A stretch of DNA of 64,000 bases from NCBI GenBank assembly GCA_004794785.1, contig SJOL01006525.1, positions 194,123 to 258,122 on the forward strand, written 5' to 3'. Positions 24,501 to 39,500 of the stretch are shown piece after piece (position 1 is the first letter of the stretch; every line of letters starts with the position of its first letter). The DNA comes from Opisthorchis felineus. Its lineage: Eukaryota; Platyhelminthes; Trematoda; Opisthorchiida; Opisthorchiidae. The translations under genes were made by a program, and so were the position numbers. The notes below the pieces were generated by a model that saw only the letters and a program-made list of their open reading frames with translations, was not told the origin of the DNA and did not search any database.

Positions 24501-27500
24501 CAACCACTTTAAGTTTGTGGTTAGTTTGTGGCCAACTATACGATCCACTCTATAGCTTTCTCAGGCAAACGAAAGTGAGTCAGGTCACATGTTATTCATT
24601 CCAAAGGCCCCATACACATTTCCTAACGGTATATTCTTCCAAATTCTTCATTTGTCGTTCATATGTTATCTGGAGATCTGAGTAACGTGACCGCCGAGAC
24701 ACAGTGTGTACCACTATCGTGAGAGTCATGGCACCTCTCGTCGACGAGGCTAATCACAATATGCAGTTGGTGTAATACCCACAGGGGTGGAAGTCAGCTG
24801 ACTTTTTTTGGGTATTTTTGAGCGCTTCGATGAACCTGACAAACACAAAATCTTAATTAGTAAGGTGATCGATTCAAATGACCCATCTTACGACATCGAA
24901 CCGTGGTCTATTGAAGTAACATACACCAGGCAGAAGAAAGCTCCATGAACAAAAATGAGTCAAGTGAAGTGTGGTTTGATGAGAAAGATTCTATCCAGAA
25001 AATTTAGTGCAAGCAGCGACGAGCATCTCTTTGTCCTCTTCGAGAGAATGCTTTTAACTAAGTTGAGGTAAAATTATGGATGTTGCTCTATAAGATATAC
25101 ACACATATATAAGAATGAATGAATGAGTGAGTGAATGAATGAATGAATGAGTGAGTGAATGAGTGAATGAATGAATGAAGGAATGAAGGAAGGAAGGAAG
25201 GAAGAAATGAATGAGTGAATGAATGAATGAATGAATGAANNNNNNNNNNNNNNNNNNNNNNNNNNNNNNNNNNNNNNNNNNNNNNNNNNNNNNNNNNNNN
25301 NNNNNNNNNNNNNNNNNNNNNNNNNNNNNNNNNNNNNNNNNNNNNNNNNNNNNNNNNNNNNNNNNNNNNNNNNNNNNNNNNNNNNNNNNNNNNNNNNNNN
25401 NNNNNNNNNNNNNNNNNNNNNNNNNNNNNNNNNNNNNNNNNNNNNNNNNNNNNNNNNNNNNNNNNNNNNNNNNNNNNNNNNNNNNNNNNNNNNNNNNNNN
25501 NNNNNNNNNNNNNNNNNNNNNNNNNNNNNNNNNNNNNNNNNNNNNNNNNNNNNNNNNNNNNNNNNNNNNNNNNNNNNNNNNNNNNNNNNNNNNNNNNNNN
25601 NNNNNNNNNNNNNNNNNNNNNNNNNNNNNNNNNNNNNNNNNNNNNNNNNNNNNNNNNNNNNNNNNNNNNNNNNNNNNNNNNNNNNNNNNNNNNNNNNNNN
25701 NNGAGAGTGCATGGATCTGCTTGATTTTTTCCTCTGAAGACTTTGCGGTGACATTCCGTGGGTAACCATGACCATGTGGGGGCATCCTTCTGTGTAGAAG
25801 ACGGAGTGATTCATCTCTGTTTCTCGCTGTTTCAAGTTTCTACTCGAAAACATGAAGTTCAATAGACGCACCTTGCGCAGAAATAAGAATAGTTTTACCT
25901 GTTCAACTGTCACAAGGTTGTAGTGGTCGCTTTCGGTGTATACTGTTCAGTAATACACCCGGCGAAAGGCAGGTTGTTTCGGCTGTTTCCTGAGGGGAGG
26001 GAGGGACGAACGGAACGCCGCGCCATGGTGGACAAGCTGTCAGCTGCTGAGAATAATCTACTCTTGGGGGGGGGGCTTTTCATACCGGGATCACTGTGTG
26101 GCAGGAAGGGAAAACTTTTTCCAGGGCTTCATTCTACTGTTATGGGAATTCCACACAAACGACACGCAGCGGTCTACTCCTGTTGACGTTCCACGACCTG
26201 AGGCTGAGTTACAAGTAAAATTTTTCTATTTTAATGGACCCATAAGCAAATATGCTGCTCTCGTTGGAGTTTTTGGGTTGTTTTTAGTAGAGTCGTGGTC
26301 ATATCCCAGAATACTCAGCCACTCGAGGCTATCCGCCCTTATTCGAACTCATCAAGTGGGTTTGGGCAATCGGTCGCATAACCCTTTTGTTTACATCCTC
26401 TTTTCATCAGTGATTTGACGTCACTGAATTCGATTTTTGTGAATGGTTCTTGGTTTACCCGGCTACTGACCTGTTTCAGACTGAATATGACTACTGCTGG
26501 GTGGTCATTTTTGCGTTCTGCCGACGGGAGTGCAGCTTCTACGTCGGTCCTTGGCCTTCTGTTTCGCCCACTATAACATATCAAAAGGCACGGTAGCTTG
26601 AAACAGCTTGGAACACAAAGGAAAATTTTCTTAACTGTATTTACAAACTTATCACGGAGTTTCCCACGAGGTCGCGCTAGAATCTTCATGAGGGAGAGGG
26701 AGCCGCAGTGAGCAGATCTTCGATCCTGATTGGCTCGCATTCTGACCAGTCAATGCATGCCTTCGTTTGTTTCGTAACCGGTTCGCGAAACATGTTTAAT
26801 CGAGTGATATTCGGTTATTTAGCGTAGCTGGCTTCCAGACATGCGTTAGAATTCCCATGAATTCTAGATGCCAAACATACAGTTGTCGTATTCGCCGAAA
26901 TCCCCCAAAACGACTCTATCTGTCAACCTATTTACAGCACTATGGTCGAAGGAACGCAAATCGCCGCATCTATCAAAACTGTGATATTTGTTCAACCCCG
27001 AGGCGTTTAGGAACCTGCCTGATCATCCTCTACATGATTTTCAAGGTCATAACGCTGGTCAATGCAATCCTCCAGCTGTATCTTATCCAGCGATTCCTCG
27101 GTTTCTATTCTGAAGGAAGCACAGGGTCACGAAGTATGAACTTGGCCAAATTTGGGGACTCTGATCGAGGTAGGTGGACTTTTTCTCTTTACTATCATTT
27201 AAACCATTCCTATTTGCTCTGTGTGGATCTTCAGCAAGCGGTGATTAGCCAGCGACTGGGTGATTTGTTCACTGTGGCTGGAGCTTATCGGCCTTGAGTT
27301 GGGAATCGAACCATGGTACCTGGTTCTCATTCGTTTAACTGTAACACCCTTTCGGTGCCTAGCCCCCAAGCCACCCGAAGAAGGCACGAGGTACTGCCAG
27401 GTTGCCCAAGCCTAGACAGGAGCGGGGTTTGGTTCGAACAACAGAGCTTTCGGTCACTAAGTTCGCGCCTTAAACTTTGAGCTATTTCGAGCTCTCATGC

Positions 27501-30500
27501 TCTATCTAGCTTGCATTATAGCTGGTAAAACAGTTATCCTACATTTGGGACGATAGGACGTTGTTTATACTTAAAAACACTCACACTGGCCCATTCGTTG
27601 TTGGCCTGGTGGGCAGAAAGTTTGCACAGGGAAGCGTGGCTGCCATGAGGCCGAAGTTTACAAGAAAGTGCACATTCCTGCTCACTCAGACACGGTGCAA
27701 CAATGTGAAAACAGATGATATCGGAAACCCAGGAAGAGGGATGTGGTATTCTTTTTCGATACAAGACGATTCCGCGGCACGTTTTTTGACCTGACAGCGC
27801 CTCAAAGGAAATAGAACCTCTACAAAAAGGTTACCTCAACGAGCACTACTGTCATTTGATCCCTAACTATGGGATAAACCCAGATTTATTTTCAATAAAC
27901 AACATCTGATTCTCAAACAAAATTGTTAGCACCCATGTTACGATTCACTTTAGAACAGTGCTTATTTATTCATGAAGAAACTACTCATCGGGTTGCTGGA
28001 AACTCTTCCACGGCGCTTATTTCTGTTTACTGAACGCCGCCATGCTTCTAAATGTGATTTAAAAGAAGCGTACGTTCTTTTGCACAATGTACTACTCATA
28101 AGATTGCTGAAAGTTCTTCGACAGCGTACGTTCTCATTTTTTTGCTCGTTTCTTGTACTGGCATACTGCATGATAAGTCCCATGAAGTGCAAGCAGCGAT
28201 TTACCTCTCTTTCTTTTGAGTACTAATATGCAGGGTTGTCTACGCTTGCTGGCTCACAAGTCCGTCACAAAAGGATCCTTTCTGGGCTCATTAAAAGCGG
28301 ATAGGAAAGAAATGAGCACATGACCACTATATCAAGATTCGCTTCAGTATACAGGATGTTCCAACACTAAAGAGTTGAACGTGCGTGTTCTTTCCAGCCA
28401 TGGGTTTTGTTTGTAAACGTCTCTTTTCCTGTGACCCATATTTTCGTAGGACATTAGGCACGTAAATGAGTTTCGACAAAAAAAAGGGACGCTATCGGTT
28501 GCGGGTAAAAAGGTATATCTGAAAGACAGTAACAAGGCCGATTCTGCACACAAGTGCCGGTTCAGGGGCTCCGCTGTCAAGAAGCGCTAACATACTGTCG
28601 CTCGACAGAGATAGGGAACGTTAGGAGCAGTCGGGTAAATACACACACGCCGGAGTCTGATGTTTCACTGATCACCGGGAACTGGAGATAAGTCCAACGC
28701 CCCGTCGGAATGTGGTACCCAAAGGACGGGAATTTCACACCTGGATTGCCACATGGATCTGAATTTGAACTGATCTGTCGATTGCCCGTTTGACGAATCA
28801 CAACAAACAGCTCAAAGACCGACAGTCTTCTCATAATATTATGGCGGGTTTACCCTTGGTAATCAGCCAGACGTCTGAGTGTGATAACCGTTTTGTACGG
28901 TTTGTACTGTATGTGGGTCAGTGAATACAACGCTACCAACGGACGCATAACATTGATCAACAAACACTCAGGTAACAGCATGTACAGGGCTAAACAGTCC
29001 TATACATTCACTAGGTTACGTGTGCATTCACGCGTTGCCCACCACTTTAGAAGAAAATGGATTCATTCGGCTGGCGGTTTAACTCGAAATGAGTTTCGGA
29101 TTGAAGAGAATGAGCCGGTTTGCTGGGCTTTCCTTTTTCAATCTTAGTGGGTTTGTTGATGATGGTGGTAGGTCGATGATTGAGTCTCATCAGGTTGACT
29201 GCGGTCCTGGCTGCAGGGACGCGAAGATAGAAAACGTGCAGACTTGACTGACAGTATGAATTCTCCCGATTGATACATCCGATTAGATTTAGCTGGAGCC
29301 GACTGGTGCATGAATGTTGAAAGTAAACATGAGCTAATACAAAGGGATTATCCTGATCATTGTTGGGTCCCGGAAGTAGTAATTTTTGCCCACTTTAACC
29401 GCTTTTTATTGGTCAGTTGAAGTACCGATAATTCGTTCGTTACAGAGGACAATTACGAGCAAACAGAAACCCAGGAGACTTCAGTTAAACCCCATCACGC
29501 GTGTCGATCGCCGTAACTTTCAACCGTCACTCGAATGTGTCACCTTCGTTCATACTTAGCCCATTAGAGCAAGCCCGGTCACCGATTTGTTGCTACCCCT
29601 ATGGTTTGGTTGGGTAGGTTACTATTGGCCCGCCGTTGGAAATGGAGCCGAGTGCACCAGCTCACTGACTCTCCTCAAATCAAATTCCATTTGAAATTCA
29701 CCTACCCGCCGAGTGATTCAACTTTTTCCTCAGTGGTAGACACAGGGTGAATAGACGTCCAACAGATATCGAACAGAATGATTCGGTTGATTTGGTAGAC
29801 TAATGTTCAACAGAACGGCATGAAGAAAGATCCCGAGATGCAGAAGTTTGATGGACAGTCTTTTCGGAAGTGTAGAGCAAGCAGTTACTGCGCGCTCGAA
29901 AAAATAATCGGAAGTGTCCTTACATCACAGAGCTGTGAGGATAGGAAACCCCAAAAGCCTGTTCCAATCATAAGACGCTAGCAATCGGGGTTTCGGCCGC
30001 GTAACAGCAAACGAAGAAACCGCTGAAGTCAACAATGTAAACGCTGGTCGAAATATACTTCCCCATACAAGAGGTAGGGTTTGATATCGAGTTTCTATGT
30101 TCCACTCTTAATACTAGGTGAACCGGGATAAGTTTCGTTACACTTTCCGTGGAATTCCGATCGTTCCTGCTGTTGTATACATTTTTGGGCAGGTAGGTGA
30201 AAGTCACTGAAAAACCGGAGAGCAAATGACTTCTCTTTCGACGCATGTTCAGCGAGTCAAACACAGAGCATAAGGGAGAAAAATTGATTGTGCTTCGACA
30301 ACTGGCCAGAAAAGATTAATTCGATTCGTGCATTTGCTGTCGACAGCTGCTCTCTTTTACGCACCAATTCGGTTTCGATAGAAGACTCCACTGAATCCAG
30401 GTTGATCACCTGTTTAAAGAGGGAACCTGGCCGTGGACTTTCGGAGAGACTTCATCAACCTTATGAGTAGTGTGTTAAGTTTAGACGGTGCATTTATTTT

Positions 30501-33500
30501 GTTTAGTCGGTCGATACGCTCTGAATAGGAAGCTGCAAAATCAATAGAAATTTTCGTCCTCCCGAAATTCAGCTCTACTGGTAGAACTACATGCTTTGCA
30601 TGGTTGAGCATAAAAGGTTGGTGTGGGTCGCATTCTGCCAACAAGATGAAAGTCCGGGGTTTCCGTTCGCTGAATCGTCATTTTGCAGAATTTCGTCAAG
30701 AACTGGATTTTGCTTGGATTTTGGTTCTCACTTCCATCAGGTTTCATGTATACGGGTCATTCAGCACTCTACGTGTGGGAACTAGGGCCCTGATTAGTTG
30801 AGTCGGTCGGTCTGAATAAATGCAACTTGTTTTGGGCTTTTCGGTTCATAATGATGTCAGGTGAAGAACCCTTATACAAAGCACTTTCGCGCCAGCTTTG
30901 TTCTTCACCTTTTCATTTAGGCTTCAAGAATTGCTGAGGTGCCCCAGTGCTGCGGTTACTTGTACCCAGTCGTTCGAGAGCTTTCATCCAGACGCTGTGG
31001 TAATGCGTGATGGAAAACCTAGGCTTTTCCTTAGCATTTCACGAAACGTGTCCTTCACATTTACACGGGTTGTCCTTTGAGAGTTACAGCAATATCTTTT
31101 TTAACACCAACCGCTTCTAGCTACACGTCCATTGTATCCGATTTCAGCCAATCCCTTCGGTTGAATCTGTTACGGAGCCCTACAGAGTCTAAGTCATAAA
31201 AAATTCTAGGAAGGTTCAAACTGTTCATCATCCCTCCAACAGTTCACAGACTATCAGTCCAGGCGTCGTACCTCATTTGTGTGGTGGACGCCTTTGTGCA
31301 TCGATTTATTCATAACAGACTGACTGATATTGAGCAGGCGGGTCTCAGTCTTTTCGATCGACGTGCACAGAATAGTCCCACCATGTGAGTCGAATGTGGA
31401 GGGGTTGAGTGGATTGTTCGTGTTGGTTCGCCTCTCCCCGTAGTGCACGTCTGAGACCGAGTACTAATATGCCATGCTGACTCACTGCGTTGTGTGCAGG
31501 TCGAAAGAGCCCATGGCAAAAGCCGTCGGGACCACGGTGGATCATACCGGGGAGTGGGGTATAGCGGCGACGTGAGACGTGGTGAGTCGGTTGGAATGCT
31601 TGCTTTATCCTCACCCGTTGGCCAGGTTGGATGGCGACTGGTGATAGTCGTTCTGTGCTGGTCTTCTGATAACTGGAGACAAGTAGCGTCCGCATTCACG
31701 TTCAGACAGATAGCTAGTTGTCTTCCTACTGTGATTCTCCCTACAGAATCACGTCAAATAATGTAACTAAAGTGAAGCGCCTGATTTTGATAAGCTCTCC
31801 TTTAGTGGTTAAACAACAACTGGTCCGGAAGTCATCCTTTTGCGCTGTACCGAGCCAAATGAACCAAGTGATCATCCGTTTTTTAATATGCACTTTTCAC
31901 CAAAAAGTGCGAACATGTCATCCAACCACGCATTTACGTGAAGAAACATCATTTACAATAAGCTCGAGATAGCTCATTAGTTAAGGAGCGAACTTACTGA
32001 CCGGAAAGTCCTGGATAGAACTCAACCCCGGCATCTCGACTGTTCCTGTCTAGGCTTGGGCAACCTGGGAGTATCACAGTCCTCGCACTTCCTTCGGGTG
32101 GTATGGCAGCTAGGCCCCGAAATGGTGTAGAGCTGAGCGATTATTATTGCAATTGTAATTGTTCATTATTACTATTATTGTTATTCTTTACACCATTTGC
32201 AGATGATCTAAAGATGGAACAAAATAGCGCAGTTTTACATGATGTTCCGGATTGATTTCTCAGTGTCTCAGCAGATGTGTCCTACAGATTCCAGCATAAT
32301 TACTAGATCTGTTGTGCTGTTTTTACACAGACACATGAGGCTTCCAACTGGTGTTCCAGTGCCACAAGTCAGCTTTCCAATATCACCGTACGTTAAAAAC
32401 AACTCCACGTATCGATTCATGCGTGCAGATGCAGAACCACGTAGCTAAGGAAACACATTCATTTGCAAATTAAACTGTTGTTCGGACAAGAAATGTCGAA
32501 TATCTTGTCCTACTGAAACAGGAGACAGCCTTTTGCAGCGCATTCAGTTAAAGAATACTATAAACGAGAGGATCGGTTGAATCATTCGTTAATACCAACG
32601 TTATTTGTAACTGAGGATCGTTTCCAAGAAGTTCTGCAAATAGCCTCTGGATGACTTCCACACTATCGGTCTTGCAGGGTGTCCGTCATGCGATTGAGAG
32701 CAAGTATCGTATCGGTTCAACGATTGGAGTTGATGTTGTGTTTAACACAGTAAAAATCAGTGTTTCAAAGTTTGCTGACGGCATTGCGATCCGCAAATCG
32801 AAGCCGGATCGTCATATTTGCATTAAAGCGGTAAATCACAGAGCATTCCACTGACATGACAGTATCTTTTTTAAAATTTATTTATTATTGTGAGTTAAGG
32901 TGGGCTCCTGATCAGACACAGCGAATTCACTCCAAAATGTCGTGTAAAACTGCGCTGTCGTTTCTCATCTACAAGTTCGTCACGTGATAAAGCTGTTTGA
33001 TATTTGGACCAAAGTGTACAGAAGTCGTTCAACATTGGGATACAAAAGAGAGTTGACCGTTGCTGAAAGGATCTGAACACACGTCCGGTCGTTTTATTCA
33101 ATGCGCTGACTGGCTGGAGGTTTTTTGCGATCCTGTCAGGCCAGACGGTTTGCACCTTGAAAATTCGGAGCTTGAAGCATAGCAAATTATACCTGCCATA
33201 TGCTTCGATCGGTCTTTGCAACCTAGGTAATCATGATACTTCGCTTTTTGTCGCTTAGTCGAACTTTTCCACTTAGGTTTCATGCCCTAAATGGACTCAT
33301 AACCAACGCGGTACATCCATATTTTTTTGATTCCAAGAGCAAAGGTGCGAAATTAGCTGGGGCAAACATCCTGACTATCGCGCTCCTGAATCAAGTTGGG
33401 TGACTCGATCAAACATCTGTGACCTTGAACGAAACATGCGCAGTCATCAGGCCACTCTCTAGGACGGATGTACAGTTGGTGCGCTAAATCACCGTTAGCT

Positions 33501-36500
33501 CCATTCAGCAGTATTACGATCGCTTTTACAGAGTAAGGTGGTTGTTTGCTTTGCACTCTATCGATGTGGTATCTGGTGGCGACACTGCCCTAGGCGGCAA
33601 AGTGAAGCCAAGCGGGCAGCTGGAAAGCACACATTGACCTGGGTTAGAACGATCGGTGAACGCACTACGGAGCGTTACAGGGTCGAGATGGGCCTTCAGT
33701 GGGGTTCTCGAATAAAGTAGACAAACAAGTATACACCGGAATCCCCGCAGAAACTTGCAACCCACTTTCATGTAGACTCCAAAAATGAACTTTTATGTGC
33801 ATCTGTTGGTGGGTAGCACAATGGACACGTTCATTCCACGGTTTGGACTGATATACAGAGTACTAGAACTTTGTAAAAATCCCTTTGCTGCAAATACCTT
33901 ATCACCACTCTAAACCAAAAAACTGCACGTTTTTAATTAAGACTTTCGCCACGAATCTTAAATCCAGCTTTCTTGAGTCCAACCCGAGGCTATCCAGACA
34001 AAACATCGGATAATGAAACAGCTGTAAGACATTGATGATGATCATTTAGTGCTCTGAAACAACGGTTGTCCTGGCGAAATTTCTGGTTCTTCAGCTCTTG
34101 TGTGTATTACTTGATCACCCGCCAATAACGAGCTGCGCAGCAATCGGCTTAGAGCCTCTGCTTTCCACATGTCAGCAGTCAGTTATAACACTTTGTCCGA
34201 TCGTATTTGGACAAACTGAATGATTACTTCAACGATGTGTGAGTGTAGTTTGCCGGCTTTGCCAAAAAAGCTTTGCGCGGAACAAAGCACGTTACAGCGG
34301 TCTCCATAAGGAGGTCACTCTTCAGGGCAGTCAGCATCAAGCATTCTCCACCAGATTTCTCTAGGATCCCCTTTCTCTGGAGAGGCCGATTTCCATCTTC
34401 CCGGAGGGTTTGCGGTTCTTTTTCTCTGGCCTGTCCTCAAACAAATGTATTGAACTGTGTGATCTACGGGTTCCACTCACCATCCTGGCCTTAAGGAGAA
34501 AGCAGAGAGTTCGTTTCCCCAAGGCGGTCACTTCTTCGTCCGACATTGTCGAATGCATACGATTATCAGACGCGAGTAAGCTCAACTTGCCGGATCGTCC
34601 GTCATGGAAGGTTAGAGCTGTAGTGGAGAGTTTTAATGATATGACGAATAGCCCGACTGAAATCATCTCACGAAGGATCTAGAAGTAAGAAGTTAGAATT
34701 ACATCCATCTTTGACATTCTCTTGTCGAAGAAGGGAGGGGGCAGTAATCGGCTTCGTTCGGTAGATAAGTTGATATATGCCTTGTAAAAGTTTGGAATCG
34801 ATTGAGAACAGGTTGGCAAACAATCGATGGGTTTTGGGTTGGGCAACTTCTCACTCTCGTTGCAAAGGCTTCATTAGGCCAAGTGACTAGGTAGCCAGGT
34901 TGATCGAGTTTTAAAACAGAAGGAGAACTAATCAGCAAGATCTCTTTTGAATGACACACCAGATCAGTGCAAAGTGTCACTTAGCAGGCTTAGTTGGTTG
35001 GGACGGGTACGTAGGTCTTTCGGCCAATAGGTTAGGCGTGGGGAGGGGGGATTAAATTCATTTTTGATCAGGTTTGAGTCCTTCCGGTTCAGGGAGCTTC
35101 AGCTGATGATTCCTCGCTAGTAAATTTTGTTGGCCTATGCGGGTTTGTGAGTGCTACGGAAACCTGTTTTTTTTTGCAGCGGTGGGGGGGGGGAGATCAA
35201 GTAGAATTTTTAGTCTGCTTGGGCTATGCACTTCAAATTTGAGCTACTTCTGTTGATGACCCCCCCCCTCTACGCTGACAACCGTACACTACCACGTGTC
35301 AACTCGACTGATCTAGAACCGTTCTCGACAAGCTTACCAGTTCTACGCCATCTAATCTCTTGACACCTTGATACTTGGCAGTTTCCACTGCCTCGGCTGC
35401 TGTGGGGTGAATCGTAGTTCCCGCCTCAACATCTTCATTTTGTGTTCTGCGTCTGGCGTATGTCCTGCCACTGCTGAATCCTTCGGCAACGCTCGGCATT
35501 CATCTCTGTTTCTCGGCGGCCTGTTTGTTTTTCCTTTGTGCTCGCCGATCCTGGCGTGAAGTCTCCTAGCCGAATGTCTTACATAGATCTTAGGGCAGTC
35601 GCTGCATTTGATATTTTAGATACCATCCCTGGTTCCACTTACCAGGAGACCATACTTCAAATGCACCAGAGTGCAGAGACCAAATGGTGAGAGACCCAAA
35701 CCTGGTCAAAAACGAATGTAATTCCGCCCTCCCTCTCAGTCCTTCGGCCGTAAGATTAGGCCCACACTAATCGAAAATACTGTTTAATCAACACTCAACA
35801 CTGATCTAGCGTGCTAATCGGAGGAGATCTTGCTGAGTGGTTCTCCGTCTGCCTTAAAACTCGGCCAATGTGGTGACTTGGTCACTTAGTCTGACGAAGC
35901 TTTTGTGTTAAAAACGAAACGTTGCCCAGTTTTATAAACCCTTTAAAACACCTTTCTGAAATGTCAATATAAGACTGTTTTACCCAATTTGAGTTCAAGT
36001 GTGTATAGTCAGGATTGTACAGTGTGCAACCTTCGTCAACTAACCCGGATAGAAATCCGTGTTTGTGTGCAAAACCGGTGAACAACATATACTGCACACT
36101 TCACTCTGGCCTGCGATATTTACCGCAACCTATCGATCTACCTAATGAGTACGTTATCCAGAAACCCAGTCGTCCATATTCGATTCACATAGATCAAAGT
36201 TGGAAATTAAATGGTTCGGCTGTAGCACCCTTTGGGTGCCTAGCTTCCAAGCCACCCGAAGGAATCACGAGGGCTGAGATACTGCCAGGTTGCCGAGGTA
36301 TAGATAAGAGCAGTCGAGATGAGGATGTAGGGTTCGAACCACGGACCTTCCAGTCAGTAAGTTCTCGCTCTAACCACTTAGCTATCTCGAGCTGATCCGA
36401 ACTTGATGAGGAATGCAGACTAGAAGACGACTGACTGTTTGGCTGTTTGTGATGAGGTCTCGCCCTCTTCCTTCCATCTCACTCTTTCTCATAGTTTTGT

Positions 36501-39500
36501 GACAGTCACGCACCAGTTTTTACCATTCGCTTATTACTGTCAATGAAGAAGTGGAGGACGAACAATTACACAACTTCATCACGGATATGCGATACTTCGG
36601 ATCAGGTTCTTGCTCTGATCGTTTTGGCCACCTCATTTAGCACTTCACAACTAAGCTTTGCTTAGTGACCCCCATGCCTTCTTGTGAGATCGACGCTATG
36701 CAAACCGTAACAATACTCCGTTGTGGGGTGAGCCAATTTTTTTGGGTATTTCTCAGCAATATTTTATCATTTTGAGATAACCAACATCATAAGAACTGTA
36801 AAAGGCACACAGTCTTGACTACTCTGACCTTTTTCCCATTTGATTACCCCCTGGAAAGCAATGGATGATCTACCCATCTTGTTCACTCTCCAGAAGATCA
36901 CATAGTCGTTTTACCTTACGACTGTACAGATTTGAAGGGCGTCACATTTGCGAAGAAACACGTCACTGGGGCAAATAGTCTCTGGTTGTTCATAATTTAT
37001 AGCGCCTTTGCATGAACCGACCACGCGTACTCATGTTAATTCGCAACACAGCATTGTTCTCACGATAGATTTTTCTTGAGTCTAGCATATGACTGTTGAG
37101 ACTAAATGGGTCTTCAGGTGACGTTCGTCCCAAATGTGACACGGATATCAAAGGGATCATTGAGTGGGACTTGGTGAAATTTCCTACAGTTCAGGGACAA
37201 CAGTGAATTACCGATTGTTTGGATACTGCGAACAAGGGCGAATGGATTCCAGTTTGCAAAATTGATGGGTTTACAAGCCAGCATCAATGTCCGTGCTTCT
37301 GTTGGATCCAGGTTGACGGCTGACTTTTTCGGTAGTGTTATTTAGGAGAATGTTGGTAGCACAGGTAGAATAGATGGCTGTTGATTTGTTCGCTGAGCTG
37401 GGCAAATTGATTGCAAGCGTTTCATCACAAATCGAGGTGACATCATCAGTGCGTTGTTAGGGAGCGTAGTGATGGGTTAATGGTTGTGTGTTGAGTAGTG
37501 TTACGGGCTGCTTGCCGGGACTGACCTTCGATCACGACTGGTTGTTCGGTCTAGAGGTTCCATTGGTTGGTCTGTTATCCTGTGACCTGATTTATCGATG
37601 AACACGTGACCTTTGAGCTTGGCCTTTCCCGCACTCACACTCTGGTCGGTAACACATACCGTTTGATCTAGATGGTGATCAGGATGTGATTCCCGTGAAT
37701 GACATTATACGTCGCAGTCATTATAAAAACAGCTTTGTTGGTATTCAGCTACGCCGTTGGCTATAGATTAGTGATTGGCGAGTTCAACTTTAACACTATA
37801 TTGACAAAGGTCGCTCGGTTGGTGGATAGGATTTTATTAAGCCACCAACAGGACACTCTCAAAGTGCGAGAGTCCAAGAGTGAGCCTTTAAAAAATACAG
37901 TATTTGGTCGACTAACATCAGACCCGGTGTCAATGAGTTCAAAACACTTTAAGTCAAAATCGAAGTGGTTCGTCAATTTTGAAGAGTTCAGTGACATACT
38001 GGTCATAATAGCGCGGGGCAGACAAAAGTTTTGTGACTCTCTTTTATCATTCACCTTGAAGGAGAATAGTTCGGAAAAGTTGATTGGGGCTGCATTAATT
38101 TACTTCAACAACAAAAAGTCATCGCATCCTTAGGTAGCCGGGCGAAGACGTTGTTCATTCATTCATCAGCAGAAATCTGTGTATCTGCAATTTAATTTTA
38201 GCACCGTGTCCCGTAAATGAGTTAATATTATGCACAAGGTTGAGGCAAATTTTCCAAGCAGTCTTACTTTCAGGCCATTGCAGGATTCCTACAAATTCGC
38301 AGTCAGGTGACTCACACTGAATCAGGTCACAGGCGCTTCGATTCCGTTTGAAATCATGGGAACGAAACACGGCGATCATCCATCACGTGACTGAATTCAG
38401 CTGATTTTCATAGTTTAGGCATCCAAATGTGTTTTGAGCGACGGACTGCCTGAATGTGGATAAAATAGAAGACTGTAATATTTTGGCGGCAAATCTGTTC
38501 GAACCCATTCTACGGTACAACCCTGCCGGGAATTGTAAAATAGTTCACAAAATTCTCCAAGAAACATTGTGTTTTCTAGGTTGTTTGGGCTCTTCTTTTC
38601 AAGATGGACGCTTCATAAAAAAATAAGTAACCAAGTCGAAATACTGACTGGTCAATGAGTCGAACTCCTTTGGTGAATCCAAACTATCCCCACGGACTAG
38701 ACGTAATACACTACTCATAGGGTTGCTGAAAATTCTTCGACAGCCCACGACCGGTTTCGCCCTTCTTGAGGCTAATCAGGTAGGCACAGTCCCCGAGTTT
38801 CCGTCAACCTTATGTTCTACTTGAGACCAACTGACACGAAGTTAGCGAAATACACTCACTGTCATTTAGGAACACCACCACCAAGTGAAATGATCGCCAC
38901 TTTGATCGATTTTATAGGTTCTGTATGGATGCTGAGCTCAACGAAAGGATATCGAAAAGGTGATACTCCATTGTATGATAATAAGGTTTCCATTATTTTC
39001 CCCGAAAATACGTGCTCCTCAAAACGTTCATAATGCTATTCGGGTCAGTCTTATTCCTGATAAATGTAACCATTTCTTCAATGAGACAGACCGATTGACT
39101 TTCCTATCAATACATATGTAAAAATTTATAAAGGATAATGAAAAATGCCGCCACCTTTCGAGACAAACATAAGCTACTGTGTTCCCGGAACTCGGTAAAG
39201 ATAACGCTTTTACCTCCAGGGAAATCTCAGCTTATCAACGCAAGAACATGGGTTCCCACTGCCTCATGTCCACATGTGCTCGCTCATGATTGGTCCATTG
39301 TCTGATTGATTCTGCCGCACTTCAGGTCGGCCAATCCTTGGAGTTTTGACTAAGACGCAGTGTTGGCAAGTGGATAATCGATACCCGAGTTCGCCTTCAG
39401 CTGATTGGCAGGAGGATGGTTTCTCAAGTCCGTATCGCTGCTTCCCGATAGAGATGTCGGTTTGTAGAGCCCTGGTCCCACCTTAGGTTCTGGTAATTCC

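Larger units (their letters stand above)
19398..26937 (+). other. Innexin intron 2 (7.5 kb, includes an assembly gap)
   Basis: Holds one tRNA-SINE (21743-21923), one second-family SINE (22600-22860), one solo LTR with a perfect TSD (23285-23569), an imperfect GAAT tetranucleotide array and a 463-base N gap. ORFs of up to about 106 codons (26098-26418) show no family features. Confidence 0.85.

Noticed and set aside
25054..25913. Long ORFs spanning the N gap, with His/Ser/Phe repeats
   Set aside because: They are produced by the GAAT microsatellite and by N codons.
26098..26418. 106-codon ORF with a hydrophobic segment just before innexin exon 3
   Set aside because: It does not resemble the innexin cytoplasmic loop, and exon 2 and exon 3 already join in phase without it.
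31254..31699. Overlapping minus-strand ORFs of 129 and 116 codons
   Set aside because: Pro/Thr/Arg-rich low-information translations in two frames at once, typical of GC-richer noncoding DNA; no family match.
34273..34682. ORFs on both strands around 34.3-34.7 kb
   Set aside because: Long open frames on both strands at once and no recognisable motif; possibly an old repeat.
35190..35270. Opposed G and C homopolymers (about 9-10 bases each) as a regulatory hairpin
   Set aside because: Pairing is possible but short, and homopolymers are common in this sequence; nothing else supports a function.
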